The notes beneath the pieces were generated by a model that saw only the letters and a list, made by a program, of their open reading frames with translations, was not told the origin of the DNA and made no database searches. From contig NZ_CP014143.1 of NCBI RefSeq assembly GCF_001750105.1, forward strand, positions 2,883,501 through 2,947,500: a stretch of 64,000 nucleotides of DNA, in the 5' to 3' direction. The stretch is from Microbulbifer aggregans (GTDB lineage Bacteria > Pseudomonadota > Gammaproteobacteria > Pseudomonadales > Cellvibrionaceae). The position numbers and the translations under genes were made by a program. This document shows positions 8,460-18,225 of the stretch, in pieces (the stretch's first letter is position 1; each line of letters opens with the position of its first letter).

Positions 8460-9549
8460 CCACGCTCCGTTTGCAGTAGCGGAAATAGGCTGCGCAGGCG
8501 CCTTCGGAAGAGACCATCGGCGCCCCCAGGGGGTGTTCAGGCCGGCACCGTTTGCCGAAGTGCGGGCAATGCTCCGGCTTTTTCCGTCCCTGCATAATGG
8601 CGCCGCTGATGCAGCCCGAGCAATCCCGCCCGGGAGAGGCCTCCAGTGGGAATCTTGCGCCGGCGTCAAAACGTTCGAATTCGGGCCGCAATCGGAGGCC
8701 GCTATCGGCGATGTCACCTACCCCGCGCCAGCACTGCGGGCTGACTTCAAAGACCGCTTCGAGCGCAGCGCGGGCGGTCGCGTTGCCCGTTTGGGAAACC
8801 GCACGGGTATATTGGTTTTCGACGCGATGGCAGCCCGCTTCAAGCTGGCGGACACACATCAGAATGCCCTCGAGAATGTCCAGAGGCTCAAACCCGGTGA
8901 CCACAATCGGAATGCGGTATCGAGCGGCGAGGGCCTGGTAATGCTCGTAGCCGGTAATGGCGCACACATGCCCCGCCGCCAGGAAGCCCTGCACGCGGGA
9001 TTCCTCGGAGGCGCAAATTGACTCAATGGCCGGAGGCACCAGGAAATGCGAGACCAGCAGGGAAAAATTCTTGATACCGCGCTCATGCGCGAGCTGCACC
9101 GCAAGGGCATGTGCCGGGGCCGTGGTCTCAAAGCCGATCGCAAATAGCACCACTTCCCTGTCCGGGTTTTGCTCTGCAATCGTCAGCGCGTGCAATGGGG
9201 AATAAAGCGTGCGGACATCTCCCCCGGAAGCCTTTACCGACAGCAGGTCCCTGCTGGTACCGGGCACCCGCAGCATATCGCCAAACGAACAGAAGATGAC
9301 TTCAGGGCGCGAGGCGATGGCCAGCGCCTGCTCGATTATTTCCAGTGAAGTCACGCAAACCGGGCATCCAGGGCCGTGAATCAGTTCAATGTTGTCTGGC
9401 AGGAGTTGATTCAGGCCAAACTTGACGATGGCGTGAGTCTGACCGCCACAGACCTCCATGATCCGCCAGTGCCCCCTGGTAATTTTATGGATCTCTCCCG
9501 CCAGCTTTTCGATGGCATCCCGCTGGCGATACTCGTGCAGGTACTTCAC
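8446..9549 (-). CDS. hypD: Hydrogenase maturation protein HypD
   Basis: This 367-residue protein has all HypD signatures: [40 protein letters not shown] and a C-terminal Fe-S region with [41 protein letters not shown]. HypD carries a 4Fe-4S cluster and, with HypC, is the scaffold on which Fe(CN)2CO is built. Its start overlaps the hypC stop by 4 nt and its end overlaps hypE by 14 nt, so translation is probably coupled across all three genes. Confidence 0.97.
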   Translation of the reverse strand: MKYLHEYRQRDAIEKLAGEIHKITRGHWRIMEVCGGQTHAIVKFGLNQLLPDNIELIHGPGCPVCVTSLEIIEQALAIASRPEVIFCSFGDMLRVPGTSRDLLSVKASGGDVRTLYSPLHALTIAEQNPDREVVLFAIGFETTAPAHALAVQLAHERGIKNFSLLVSHFLVPPAIESICASEESRVQGFLAAGHVCAITGYEHYQALAARYRIPIVVTGFEPLDILEGILMCVRQLEAGCHRVENQYTRAVSQTGNATARAALEAVFEVSPQCWRGVGDIADSGLRLRPEFERFDAGARFPLEASPGRDCSGCISGAIMQGRKKPEHCPHFGKRCRPEHPLGAPMVSSEGACAAYFRYCKRSVANEH

Positions 9550-9800
9550 TCTGCGTTCCCCCGGCTGGTGATCGGCTCCACCAGCTGTTCGAGTTCATGA
9601 AAGATCTTCTGCGCCTCATTTTCCCGCACCACGCTGATCGCCACGCCGACATGAACGATGACATAGTCACCTGTCTGGGCATCGGGTACGTAGGCGAGAT
9701 TGATCTCACGGACGATGCCGCCAAAACTAACTCGCGCACTGCGCTGCAGTGGTGAGTTATTGAGGATTTCCTCGATTCGACCGGGAACACCTAGGCACAT
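9546..9800 (-). CDS. hypC: Hydrogenase maturation chaperone HypC
   Basis: The product has 84 residues and begins MCLGVPGRI, with the invariant Cys2 that binds the Fe(CN)2CO unit, followed by the family segments [37 protein letters not shown]. HypC shuttles the iron centre from HypD to the apo large subunit. The gene overlaps hypF by 10 nt and hypD by 4 nt. With one hypC and one hydrogenase in the cluster, it is presumably dedicated to HydA. Confidence 0.97.
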   Translation of the reverse strand: MCLGVPGRIEEILNNSPLQRSARVSFGGIVREINLAYVPDAQTGDYVIVHVGVAISVVRENEAQKIFHELEQLVEPITSRGNAE

Positions 9801-12121
9801 TGGGTGCTGCCCTCCTCTGCTGGCCTGGCAGTGGCACCCACCGTGCGTCCGTAGTAAATCTGGCCGAGGGCAATGCCGCCATCATTAGGTGGTACGAGGC
9901 GATGGGTGTGCACATCAAAGCCCCGGCCTGTGAGCGCCGACGCTGTAGCTTCCGTCAGCACGCGATTCTGAAATACACCGCCAGAGAGGAAGATCTGCTC
10001 ATGACTGGCTTTGACGGCAAGTGCCACGACCATTTCCACCAGCGTATTCTGGAAAGCCGAGGCAATGTCTTCCACTTCGGCGCCCGCTGCCTGCTCTTCG
10101 AGCATTGCTGCCAGCATTGGTTGCCAGCCCAGGGTCCATTCACCGTTATTCTCGATACACTCGAAGGGATAATGCTCAAGGCGGCGTGATCGTTGAGCAG
10201 CAAACTCGACAGCCATGGCCGCCTGGCCCTCGAACGTCGTTTGGCCTGCGAGGCCTAGCAGCGCAGCAACAGCATCGAACAGCCGGCCGACGCTGGTACA
10301 CAGCGGACTGTTGAGATTGCGATCGAGCATTCGCGCGATGATACGGATCTCCTCTGGTTTGAAGAGTGCCCGCAGTGTCGACCGTGTGAAAGCTGCGGTG
10401 CCAAATGCAGTGTGCAGGAGCCCGGCCGCAGATCGCCGCGGTTGCCGGATTGCCGTATCGCCACCGGGGAGCGGGAAAGGCGCAAGGCTCGCAAAATGCC
10501 GGACCTGGTCGCCACCATTCCAGAGCAGGAACTCACCTCCGCGAATCACGCCATCCTGCCCATAGCCGGTGCCATCCCAGCAAATGCCGAGGGCGCTGCC
10601 ATGGTGCTTGTGTTCGGCCATGGCGGAAAAAAAATGGGCGACATGGTGCTGCACTGGCCTGTAGGGGCGCGATTCTGCAGCAGCCCAGCGAGAAGAGGCG
10701 TAGGTGGGGTGTAAGTCGCAGAGCACGCTTTCAATCTGCAGGTCGTAAAAACGCGTGAGGTCGCCGATGGTCTGCTCGAATACTGCGCTGGATCTCCGCT
10801 CGTCGAGATCGCCGATATGCTGGCTGCAATAAACCGTGCTGCCGCGGCAAATCGCGACCGTGTTTTTCAGATTGGCGCCGACCGCCAGTAAATCTCCGGC
10901 GCCTTGTGCCCCCCCGGGGCCTGGAAGCTCGATTGGCAAAGGCGCATACCCCCGTGCACGGCGCAATAACTGCGGTTGCCCGCCAATAATTCGTGCGACG
11001 GAATCGTCGATGGGCCTGACAATGGTCCGATCATGGACCAGGAAGAGATCGGCAATGCCACCAAGCCGCTCGATGGCCTCGGCATTCTCTGTGCAGATGG
11101 GTTCGCCGGCCAGGTTGCCGCTGGTGGCGACAACTGGCCTTTTGAATTCAGACATCAGCAGGTGGTGCAGGCCCGAACAGGGCAGCATGGCGCCCAAGTT
11201 GGGGTTTTCCGGAGCCACTTGCGGGCTGATTCCAGAGAGAGACTTTTTCTTGCTGCGGAGGAGCACAATCGGACGCGCCTGGCTGCAAAGCAGAGCCTCT
11301 TCCTGAGTTGAAATATGGCAATCAGCGCGCAGTGATTCGATATCCGGGTAAAGCAGCGCGAATGGCTTGGCGGGACGCTGTTTACGCCGGCGCAGGCGGC
11401 GCACTGCTTTTGTGTTGGTCGCATCGACCAGTAGTTGGAAGCCCCCGACACTCTTGAGGGCCACAATGTCACCCCGACACAGCGCGGAAGCCGCGAGGCG
11501 GATTCCATCTTCAGTCGTCGCCAGTGTCTGTCCTTGATTGTCCAGAAGTTGGAGCTGCGGGCCGCAGGTCGGGCAGGCATTGGGCTCGGCATGGAAGCGG
11601 CGATTGGCACTGTCACGGTATTCCCCCTTGCATTGTGGGCACATGGGGAACGAGTTCATGCTGGTGTTGGCCCGGTCATAGGGCAGGCTCTCGACAATGC
11701 TGAATCGTGGGCCGCAGTTAGTGCAGTTGGTGAACGGGTAGTGAAAGCGATGATTTGCCGGGTCAAACATTTCGCTCAGGCAGGCATCGCAGGGCGCAAG
11801 GTCCGGCAGGAGCGTGGCGCTCCTGAGTCCGCCTTGTTTACTTGTGCGTATGCTGAACGCTTCTTCCATATGGCATGCAATGCGCTGCACCTGTAGCTCC
11901 AGGATTTCAGCATGTGGTGGCTTTTCCCTGCGGATTCCGTCCAGGAACTCCCGGAGGGAATCGGCTGGGCCCTGGGCCTCTATGTGCACTCCCTGGCTAT
12001 TGTTGGCAACCCAGCCTGTCAGATCGTAGTGCTGTGCAAGCCGCAGGATGAAAGGCCGGAAGCCCACACCCTGCACGACGCCATTGATATCGATAGCCCA
12101 GCGTTCAGCCTTCACTGTCAT
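9791..12121 (-). CDS. hypF: Carbamoyltransferase HypF
   Basis: I place the start at ATG 12121 (MTVKAERWAIDINGVVQGVGFRPF). A GTG two codons later is possible, and the longer upstream frame is hypA antiphase. The 776-residue product shows four parts: an acylphosphatase-like domain (GVVQGVGFRPF), two zinc fingers (CDACLSEM...NCTNCGPRFS and CPQCKGEY...ACPTCGP), a YrdC-like domain (KRPAKPFALLYP-type core, VATSGNLAGEPICT), and a Kae1-like C-terminal part (HHVAHFFSAMAEH, LSGGVFQNRVLTE). HypF transfers a carbamoyl group from carbamoyl phosphate to the HypE C-terminal cysteine. It overlaps hypA by 17 nt. Confidence 0.96.
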   Translation of the reverse strand: MTVKAERWAIDINGVVQGVGFRPFILRLAQHYDLTGWVANNSQGVHIEAQGPADSLREFLDGIRREKPPHAEILELQVQRIACHMEEAFSIRTSKQGGLRSATLLPDLAPCDACLSEMFDPANHRFHYPFTNCTNCGPRFSIVESLPYDRANTSMNSFPMCPQCKGEYRDSANRRFHAEPNACPTCGPQLQLLDNQGQTLATTEDGIRLAASALCRGDIVALKSVGGFQLLVDATNTKAVRRLRRRKQRPAKPFALLYPDIESLRADCHISTQEEALLCSQARPIVLLRSKKKSLSGISPQVAPENPNLGAMLPCSGLHHLLMSEFKRPVVATSGNLAGEPICTENAEAIERLGGIADLFLVHDRTIVRPIDDSVARIIGGQPQLLRRARGYAPLPIELPGPGGAQGAGDLLAVGANLKNTVAICRGSTVYCSQHIGDLDERRSSAVFEQTIGDLTRFYDLQIESVLCDLHPTYASSRWAAAESRPYRPVQHHVAHFFSAMAEHKHHGSALGICWDGTGYGQDGVIRGGEFLLWNGGDQVRHFASLAPFPLPGGDTAIRQPRRSAAGLLHTAFGTAAFTRSTLRALFKPEEIRIIARMLDRNLNSPLCTSVGRLFDAVAALLGLAGQTTFEGQAAMAVEFAAQRSRRLEHYPFECIENNGEWTLGWQPMLAAMLEEQAAGAEVEDIASAFQNTLVEMVVALAVKASHEQIFLSGGVFQNRVLTEATASALTGRGFDVHTHRLVPPNDGGIALGQIYYGRTVGATARPAEEGSTQCA

Positions 12122-12383
12122 TGTCGTTGTCGAATTCCAGGCTCTCCAGAATGATGTCCTGGGCGAAAGGATGGTTGATATCGGGGAGCTCCCGGATCTC
12201 GAGGCGCAGTCCCTGCAGGCTGGTGCCGGCGGTGGCATGATCAAAATGCTCGCGCAAGTGTTCTGGCGAGATATGGGCCAGTGCGCCCAGTCGCAGTTTC
12301 GCCATCGTCAACCTGCCGTTCTCGGCGGCAGCCAGTTCCTGGATTTTTGCCACCAGGTCATTGATCAGGGATTGTTCGTGCAT
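12105..12383 (-). CDS. hypA: HypA-like protein lacking the zinc domain
   Basis: The start is ATG 12383 ([14 protein letters not shown]), giving 92 residues against about 113-118 for normal HypA. The Ni-binding His2 and Glu3 are kept, as are the family segments KLRLGALAHISPEHLREHF and LRLEIRELP. The usual zinc-binding part with two CxxC pairs is missing, and the sequence passes straight into a C-terminal ILESLEFDND that resembles the normal ending. HypA normally delivers nickel together with the HypB GTPase, but no hypB is in this operon. The gene overlaps the protease gene upstream and hypF downstream. Confidence 0.85.
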   Translation of the reverse strand: MHEQSLINDLVAKIQELAAAENGRLTMAKLRLGALAHISPEHLREHFDHATAGTSLQGLRLEIRELPDINHPFAQDIILESLEFDNDNDSEG

Positions 12384-12850
12384 TGAGGGCCGCCCTCTTC
12401 CATTACATATCGTGTCAGTACTTCCTGCGCGATGGTATCTGCCGTTGCTCGCACAGATGGGGATAGCGGTGTGCCGGTGCCGAAGTCGGCGCCGCATATA
12501 GCATAGACGGTGAGTTGCCGCGGCAAGGCGTCGAGAATCCGCCCGAGTTCGATGGCTTCACCGAGGTTGAGGCCATGGCTGGAGGTCTGGCATAGGCTTG
12601 CGGGGATTGCCTGCCGCAGCCCATCGAAGCGCAGCAGTGTCCCAGCTGGACGGCAATCGTCCATCAGTGCATCAATCAGGATTACCCGGCGGTGCTTCCA
12701 GTCCTCCAGCAACTGAGGCATATCGCCACCATTCTCGATACAGGCCAGCTGCTTTCCCGCAGCGCATTTCAGGCAGTCGAGGACGTAGGGCCCGGCGGCG
12801 TCATCGCCGCGGAAGCGATTGCCGAGACTGATGATGGTCCAGGCTGTCAC
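12365..12850 (-). CDS. Hydrogenase maturation endopeptidase (HyaD/HycI family)
   Basis: This 161-residue protein opens with the family motif [15 protein letters not shown], giving the conserved Asp that binds nickel, followed by [10 protein letters not shown] and [14 protein letters not shown] with the conserved His. These proteases cut the C-terminal extension of the large subunit after nickel insertion. Its substrate should be HydA, whose gene lies immediately upstream with a 4-nt stop/start overlap. The gene also overlaps hypA by 19 nt. Confidence 0.93.
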   Translation of the reverse strand: MTAWTIISLGNRFRGDDAAGPYVLDCLKCAAGKQLACIENGGDMPQLLEDWKHRRVILIDALMDDCRPAGTLLRFDGLRQAIPASLCQTSSHGLNLGEAIELGRILDALPRQLTVYAICGADFGTGTPLSPSVRATADTIAQEVLTRYVMEEGGPQCTNNP

Positions 12851-14175
12851 GGATTGTCCCGCCCGTTTCGATCCAGGTGGATTTTGAGGAAATGTGTGGC
12901 GCAGGAAATGCAGGGATCGTAGTTACGGATGGCCTGCTCGCACTGTGCCTGTAGCTTGTCTTCAGGCAGGTGCAGATATTTAGGCAGCATAATGCGTAAA
13001 TCGTCCTCGATGGTTTTCTGATTCTGCGAAGTGGGGGGTACGATCTTGGCATCGGTGATCTTGCCATCTTCATCGAGGCTGTAGCGGTGATAGAGCAGCC
13101 CTCTGGGCGCTTCCGTCGCTGCATACCCGGTGCCGGCTTGTGCTGTTGAGGGCATGTATGGGGCTTGCGGCGCCCGGTACTGGTTGATGATCTCGATCGC
13201 CTCATCAAACGCGTGTAATACCTCGATGCTGCGGACCACAATGCTCTGGAAGGGGTTGTTGCAAAACGTGGGGAATCCAACCTCCCTCGCGACTTTTTTG
13301 GCGGTCGCAGAGAGGTGTTCCGCGTTCAGGTTGTAGCGCGCCATGGGGCCGACCATATATGGCCCGCGCTCACGAAGCAGACTGTGTAACGCGTTGGTGT
13401 GAGGAACATGCTCCTCCCGGAAGTGCCGGTCATATTCCCGGGCGGATATATCCAGTCCGCAGGTGGAGGTGATTCGCCCCTCGTTCATCGGGTATTCGCC
13501 GGGGTGTGTCAGGGCTACGAACTCGTATTTGTCGCCGTCCGACCGCTCGAATTTGGGAAACGGCAGTGAGGCAGCCCAGCGTACCATCTGCTCTGCCAGG
13601 CCCCTGGCGGTCAGCAGTTCCTCGCCAAGCTTGTGCAGCTCCTCCAGGGTGGGGATGCGATAAAAGCCGCCGACGCGGACATTGATGGGGTGAACTTCAC
13701 GTCCACCCAGTAGATTGACAATGGCATTGCCTGTCTTCTTGATCTGCAACCCTTCCTGGACGACGCGGGGGTGATCTCGAGCCATGTCTACCGCACTGTC
13801 ATACCCCAGAAAATCTGGAGCATGCAGCATGTAAATGTGCAGGACATGGCTCTCTATCCACTCGCCACAGTAGATCAGGCGCCTCAGTGCGCGCAGTTCC
13901 GGGGTCGGTGTCAGGCCCAGCGCATCTTCCATCGCATGCAGAGCGCTCATCTGGTAAGCCACCGGGCAAATACCGCAGATCCGGGCGGTGATATCCGGTG
14001 CCTCCATGTAATCGCGGCCACGAAGAAATGCCTCGAAGAATCGTGGTGGCTCGAAAATCTTGAGCTGGACATCCTGTACGCCACTGTCGTCATAGCGAAT
14101 ATAGAGGGCGCCCTCCCCCTCCACTCGGGCCAGGTAGTCGACCTTGATCGTTTTACTCTTTTTACTCTTTGTCAT
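12847..14175 (-). CDS. hydA: NiFe hydrogenase large (catalytic) subunit, group 3b type
   Basis: The start is ATG 14175 ([20 protein letters not shown]), which has GAGGG upstream and overlaps the small-subunit stop by 14 nt. The 442 residues carry both active-site cysteine pairs: [11 protein letters not shown] in the N-terminal third and [12 protein letters not shown] near the end. The residues after the last His ([14 protein letters not shown]) would be removed by the maturation protease. Length, motifs and subunit set fit cytoplasmic bidirectional NADP-linked (group 3b, 'sulfhydrogenase') enzymes rather than membrane uptake hydrogenases. The group assignment rests on operon content and motif style, not a tree. 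Confidence 0.95.
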   Translation of the reverse strand: MTKSKKSKTIKVDYLARVEGEGALYIRYDDSGVQDVQLKIFEPPRFFEAFLRGRDYMEAPDITARICGICPVAYQMSALHAMEDALGLTPTPELRALRRLIYCGEWIESHVLHIYMLHAPDFLGYDSAVDMARDHPRVVQEGLQIKKTGNAIVNLLGGREVHPINVRVGGFYRIPTLEELHKLGEELLTARGLAEQMVRWAASLPFPKFERSDGDKYEFVALTHPGEYPMNEGRITSTCGLDISAREYDRHFREEHVPHTNALHSLLRERGPYMVGPMARYNLNAEHLSATAKKVAREVGFPTFCNNPFQSIVVRSIEVLHAFDEAIEIINQYRAPQAPYMPSTAQAGTGYAATEAPRGLLYHRYSLDEDGKITDAKIVPPTSQNQKTIEDDLRIMLPKYLHLPEDKLQAQCEQAIRNYDPCISCATHFLKIHLDRNGRDNP

Positions 14176-14968
14176 GGCCGCCCTCACGGCTTTGCCTGTC
14201 TGTCCAGCGTCGGCTCTCCCGTTCAAAAGCCGGTGCTCCCGCATTGAAGTTGCGCAGGTTCTCTACCACTGTGGCTTCTTCTGCCCCAAGCTCTCGCTGC
14301 CACCAATGGGATAGTGAGCCAGTGTTGGGGTTCTCCTTCGGGCCGTAGCAACCGTAGCAGCCGCGATTGTATGTCGGGCAGATTGCCCCGCAGCCTGCAT
14401 GAGTCACGGGGCCCATGCAGGGTGTACCGTGTGCGACCCAAACACAGACATTGCCGCGTAATTTGCATTCGATACAGACAGAGTGGGATGGGATCTGTGG
14501 CGGGCGCCGATGCAGGAAGGCGCTGATGACTTCCAGTAGTTGGCGCTTGTTGATTGGGCAACCCTGCAGCTCGAAGTCCACCGACACGTGGGCACTGATC
14601 GGCGTGGAGGTTCCCAGTGTGGCGATGTATTGCGGCTCGGCATAGACGACTGCGGTGAATTCCTCCACATCGGCGAAATTACGCAGTGCCTGAATGCCAC
14701 CCGCTGTGGCACAGGCGCCAATGGTGATTAGGTTCCGCGACTGCCTGCGCACCTCGCGGATCCGGTCCCGGTCTGCAGCGGTGGTGATGGAGCCCTCCAC
14801 CAGCGACAGGTCGTAGGGACCCTCTGCTTCCCGGCTGGAAGCCTCTTTGAAGTAGGCAATGTCTACGGTGTCGGCCAGCTGCAGGAGTTCATCCTCGCAG
14901 TCGAGCAGGCTCAACTGGCAGCCATCGCAGGATGCGAACTTCCATACCGCCAGCTTTGCCTTATCCAT
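14162..14968 (-). CDS. hydD: NiFe hydrogenase small subunit, group 3b type
   Basis: The product has 268 residues and no twin-arginine signal, so the enzyme is cytoplasmic. The N-terminal [13 protein letters not shown] supplies the first proximal-cluster ligands. [58 protein letters not shown] supply the rest, enough cysteines for three Fe-S clusters. It relays electrons between the NiFe site in HydA and the diaphorase module (HydG/HydB). It ends inside hydA and follows hydG after about 25 nt. Confidence 0.95.
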   Translation of the reverse strand: MDKAKLAVWKFASCDGCQLSLLDCEDELLQLADTVDIAYFKEASSREAEGPYDLSLVEGSITTAADRDRIREVRRQSRNLITIGACATAGGIQALRNFADVEEFTAVVYAEPQYIATLGTSTPISAHVSVDFELQGCPINKRQLLEVISAFLHRRPPQIPSHSVCIECKLRGNVCVWVAHGTPCMGPVTHAGCGAICPTYNRGCYGCYGPKENPNTGSLSHWWQRELGAEEATVVENLRNFNAGAPAFERESRRWTDRQSREGGHDKE

Positions 14969-14993
14969 ATCGCGCTCCCCTGGCGCCGCTCGA

Positions 14994-15815
14994 CTAGAGT
15001 GCGCGGATCCCTAGCCAGTTCCGCACATCGGAGTAGCGGAAGACCGGCCCGTTCTTGCAAATGAAATTCGGGCCCCACTGGCAGTGGCCGCACAGCCCGG
15101 TACCGCACTTCATGTTGCGCTCCATGGAAATGTAGATGTCAGCGGGCGAAACCCCTCTCTCCATGAGGACCTGGATAGAAAATCGCATCATCGCCTCGGG
15201 CCCGCAAAGGAATGCAACGCAGCCTTTGGGATCGAAATCTGCACTGCTCACGGGTTTGGTAATCACGCCGATATTGCCGTGCCAGGATGGGTCTGCGTGA
15301 TCCACGCTCAGCTGCACTTCCATCTCTCGGTTCCAGGCTTCAAGCTCTGATCGATACAGCATCTCTTCCGGTCGCCGGGCACCGTAAAAGAGCCGGAATC
15401 TGGGGATAGGCCGCGGCTTGCTCTGGTTCAGCAGGTGGTAGATGACCGGACGTAGTGGCGCGAGACCCAGACCGCCGGCAATCACGAGAAGCTCCTTGTT
15501 GGCCGCTTCGGCCAGGGGCCAGCCACTTCCAAACGGGCCCCTCACCCCGATCTCTTCACCCTCACGCAGCCTTGCGAGGGCCGAGGTGACCATCCCGCGG
15601 GTACGGATGGTATGTACGGTATGGCTGCGACCCGGCAACGCCTGGCCGCTCATCGAGATCGCTACCTCGCCGGCGCCAAAGGCGTAGAGCATGTTGAATT
15701 GGCCAGGGCTAAAGTCGTGGCTTACGACATCTTCCCCGTTGGGGGCGAGATGGACGGTGAAAGCCCCTGGATATTCCTCCGTCCGTCGTTCGATACGATA
15801 GATGCGAGGGATCAC
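14994..15815 (-). CDS. hydG: Hydrogenase FAD/NAD(P)-binding diaphorase subunit
   Basis: I place the start at GTG 15815 (reading [14 protein letters not shown]), which overlaps the upstream stop as GTGA. The longer frame upstream reads through the neighbour. The 273 residues show a ferredoxin-reductase-like fold: an FAD region ([28 protein letters not shown]), a nucleotide-binding motif ([15 protein letters not shown]), FLCGPEAMM, and a C-terminal 2Fe-2S region ([19 protein letters not shown]). In group 3b enzymes this subunit exchanges electrons with NADP(H) or NAD(H). Which nucleotide is used cannot be read from the sequence. Confidence 0.92.
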   Translation of the reverse strand: MIPRIYRIERRTEEYPGAFTVHLAPNGEDVVSHDFSPGQFNMLYAFGAGEVAISMSGQALPGRSHTVHTIRTRGMVTSALARLREGEEIGVRGPFGSGWPLAEAANKELLVIAGGLGLAPLRPVIYHLLNQSKPRPIPRFRLFYGARRPEEMLYRSELEAWNREMEVQLSVDHADPSWHGNIGVITKPVSSADFDPKGCVAFLCGPEAMMRFSIQVLMERGVSPADIYISMERNMKCGTGLCGHCQWGPNFICKNGPVFRYSDVRNWLGIRAL

Positions 15816-16294
15816 GTTGCCCCCGGGTTTGCCGGTGGCCTGTCTCCGTACAGATCCAGCAACTGTATCCGAGCCTCCTTGAGTCGCGCAGTGGTGATAC
15901 GGGCAAAACGCTTCAGCAGCTCGAAGCCCAGCGCAGGCTCCGCCTCGCATTTTTCCCGCAGGCACTTGCCATTCAGTCGGATTGCATGGACGGTGTCCTG
16001 TGCCCTGGCGTCGAATGTCCACTCATACGGGGGGAATAACCATGACCACCCAAAGATATCTCCGCCTTCCAGTGTCTGCAGACAAAGCGCGCCATGGTTT
16101 GGCACAAAGGTTTCCACCGCGACGCGACCACTGCGAATGAGGAAGAAGTAGTCGGCAGGCTCGCCCTCCCGTGCGAGGTAATCACCAGACTGAAAGACAC
16201 TGTTCTCCCCGCACCCGGCAATAAAGTTCTGCTGCTCCCTGGGCAGCCCCTGGAAGAAACCATGTTCCTGCAAGCGTTCGGCGATCGTTTTCAC
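15812..16294 (-). CDS. Stand-alone cyclic-nucleotide-binding domain protein in the hydrogenase operon
   Basis: The GTG start at 16294 overlaps the upstream stop as GTGA and gives 160 residues. The sequence is one cNMP-binding (Crp/Fnr N-terminal) domain: HGFFQGLPREQQNFIAGCG, FQSGDYLAREGEPADYFFLIRSGRVAVE, LQTLEGGDIFGWSWLF. It is followed by the C-helix region and a short tail. There is no helix-turn-helix domain, so it is not a normal transcription factor. Its place between hydB and hydG suggests it binds the hydrogenase or senses a nucleotide or other small ligand, which is inference. Whether it binds cAMP or cGMP is unknown. Confidence 0.85.
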   Translation of the reverse strand: MKTIAERLQEHGFFQGLPREQQNFIAGCGENSVFQSGDYLAREGEPADYFFLIRSGRVAVETFVPNHGALCLQTLEGGDIFGWSWLFPPYEWTFDARAQDTVHAIRLNGKCLREKCEAEPALGFELLKRFARITTARLKEARIQLLDLYGDRPPANPGAT

Positions 16295-17412
16295 TCGGCT
16301 TCCAGCTCTCTGATACGGGCAACCTGTTCTGTCAGGTCGATACCGACCGGGCACCAGGCAATACAGCGCCCGCACCCGACACAGCCGGACGAATCGAACT
16401 GGTCGTGCCATGTGGCCAGTTTGTGACTCATCCACTGACGGTAGCGGGAACGGGTATCCGGCCTCACCGCGCCGCCACTGATGTAGCTGAAGTCGCCAGT
16501 AAAGCATGAATCCCAGCGCTCCCGCCGTTCAGCCTGCTGACCTTCGAGGTCCGTGCGGTCTTCTACCGTGGAGCAGAAGCATGTAGGGCAAACCAGGGTG
16601 CAATTGGCGCACGACAGGCAGCGCTCTGCGACTTCGTCCCAGGCGGGGCTTTCGAGGTTGCGATAGAGCAGCTCTTTCAGGTCGCTGCTGTCAAAACTGC
16701 GCGGTCCGGCCTCCAGCGTCTCTACCGTTTTCTGGATGGCTTGCTCGGCCAACTCCAGCTGCCTGGCATTAGCTGGCACAACCGGAAGCTTGCCAAGAAT
16801 CTGACTACCCCGGTAGGAGTCACTGCCAATAAGAAAATAGTGGTCTTGCCCGTCAATGACTTCGGTCATGGCCAGATCGCTGCTTAGCGTCACCGCAGGT
16901 CCGGTTTCCATCGAGGAGCAGAAGCAGGTCGCGGCCGCTGAGGTGCAGTTGACCGCGATGGTGAAAACATTGGCCCGCCGATTGACGTAACTGTCGTTGC
17001 GATAGTGGTCATCGATAAAAACGCGGTCCTGTATGGCCATGGCATGCAGTTCGCAACTGCGCACGCCCAGAAATGCAACAGCTGGCGCTTCATCCACGAT
17101 TTCTGTCACCTGGATCCCGTTATCGGTACGCCGTGCACGCCACACCTGCCTGTCGGGCAGTTGCAGGTATTGTTTCCAGGAGTGAGGTCCTACGGCAAAG
17201 CCGAAGAAGGCGCTGTCGTTGCGGCGCCTCGTGCGGTAGTGCCCCTTCTCCTGTTCGTCGGTCCAGCCCCGCGGGAGTTCGCTTGCGCTATTGACTTGTC
17301 CGTAGACGATCGCGCCTTCGCGAGGGACTGGGCCCACGACCTGATAGCCCTCATCGCGGACCACCTGAATCAGTGTGTCGAGATCGTCTGCCTGCAGTAC
17401 AAAGTTGTACAC
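16291..17412 (-). CDS. hydB: Hydrogenase 4Fe-4S electron-transfer subunit (HydB / AsrA-like)
   Basis: This 373-residue protein is the first gene of the operon. A long N-terminal domain (FFGFAVGPHSWKQYLQL, FLGVRSCELHAMAIQDRVF) resembles subunit A of anaerobic sulfite reductase and the beta subunit of group 3b hydrogenases. The C-terminal third has two ferredoxin-type cysteine sets, CLSCANCTLVCPTCFC and CVGCGRCIAWCPVGIDL, for two 4Fe-4S clusters. It should carry electrons between HydG and HydD. The start ATG 17412 faces the divergent GNAT gene across about 130 bp, which must hold both promoters. Confidence 0.93.
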   Translation of the reverse strand: MYNFVLQADDLDTLIQVVRDEGYQVVGPVPREGAIVYGQVNSASELPRGWTDEQEKGHYRTRRRNDSAFFGFAVGPHSWKQYLQLPDRQVWRARRTDNGIQVTEIVDEAPAVAFLGVRSCELHAMAIQDRVFIDDHYRNDSYVNRRANVFTIAVNCTSAAATCFCSSMETGPAVTLSSDLAMTEVIDGQDHYFLIGSDSYRGSQILGKLPVVPANARQLELAEQAIQKTVETLEAGPRSFDSSDLKELLYRNLESPAWDEVAERCLSCANCTLVCPTCFCSTVEDRTDLEGQQAERRERWDSCFTGDFSYISGGAVRPDTRSRYRQWMSHKLATWHDQFDSSGCVGCGRCIAWCPVGIDLTEQVARIRELEAE

Positions 17413-17542
17413 CTTGGTGGCACCCCCTGGCTGAATCCTGCGCGTAAAGAATCAATCTGGTTGGTTGCCCACAACCAGGGCCTTCTATTATTGAGGCTGA
17501 TTGTAGAAAGCGGCAGCCCAGAGCGAGAGGAGACTGGCGACA

Positions 17543-18082
17543 ATGTCAGAACAGGGACGACATGAAGCATTGACGCGGACAGTGACTGAAAAACTGCGCA
17601 ATGATAGAACGGTGACAATTCGACCGATGGATAGTGGTGACCTGGAGCTGGAGCGGGAATTCATCACCAATCTGTCAGCAGAGTCGCGACATTTCCGTTT
17701 TCTCGGCGGTGTTGGCAAACCGAGCCAGCAAATGCTGGAAGCCTTAACGGATATCGACCACGAGCAGCGGGAAGCTTTTATCGCCATCGCTGAGGATGAC
17801 TCCAAAGAGAAAGAAGTCGGCGTCTCCCGCTACGCGCTGGATCCTGACGGTCAATCAGCAGAATGCGCGGTGGTTGTTGCTGATGACTGGCAGAAAGCGG
17901 GGCTCGGCACTCTGCTACTCAATCGCCTGGTCGAGTCGGCCCGGGCCCGGGGCATCCCCCTTCTCTACTCCATTGATTCAGCGGAGAATCACAAACTGCA
18001 GGAAGTGGCGAGGAATATGGGATGGCAGTGCAAGGTGGACCCTGACGATCACACTCAGGTGATCTACACAATGCGCCTCTAG
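17543..18082 (+). CDS. Pat/Pka-like GNAT protein acetyltransferase
   Basis: The product has 179 residues from ATG 17543, with AGAGGAG upstream. It is a GNAT fold with the acetyl-CoA loop VADDWQKAGLGTLLLNRLVESARARG. The pattern LSAESRHFRF...LTDIDHEQREAFIAI...VGVSRYALDPDGQSAECAVVV...ENHKLQEVARNMGW is the one seen in the catalytic domain of protein lysine acetyltransferases of the Pka/PatZ and mycobacterial Pat type. Those enzymes acetylate and inactivate AMP-forming acetyl-CoA synthetase, and one such synthetase is encoded 5.4 kb downstream. Here the GNAT domain stands alone. The target assignment is inference. Confidence 0.82.
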   Translation: MSEQGRHEALTRTVTEKLRNDRTVTIRPMDSGDLELEREFITNLSAESRHFRFLGGVGKPSQQMLEALTDIDHEQREAFIAIAEDDSKEKEVGVSRYALDPDGQSAECAVVVADDWQKAGLGTLLLNRLVESARARGIPLLYSIDSAENHKLQEVARNMGWQCKVDPDDHTQVIYTMRL

Positions 18083-18225
18083 TGCGGTTGAAGCGTGCCA
18101 CCCTTGCTTTTGCTCCATACTCCCTGACCGAATCCCCCGCTCGTGGCTGCCCCGCCCGCACGGCGAGCGGGGCGCGCCTGTGGCGTAGCGTGGACCTTTA
18201 AACATTAAGCCTGGCGGTGACCCAT

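Noticed and set aside
17413..17542. Sigma-54 promoter or FNR box between hydB and the GNAT gene
   Set aside because: A TGGCAC element exists but the GG-to-GC spacing is off by one, and the nearest FNR-like sequence matches only about 6 of 10 positions.
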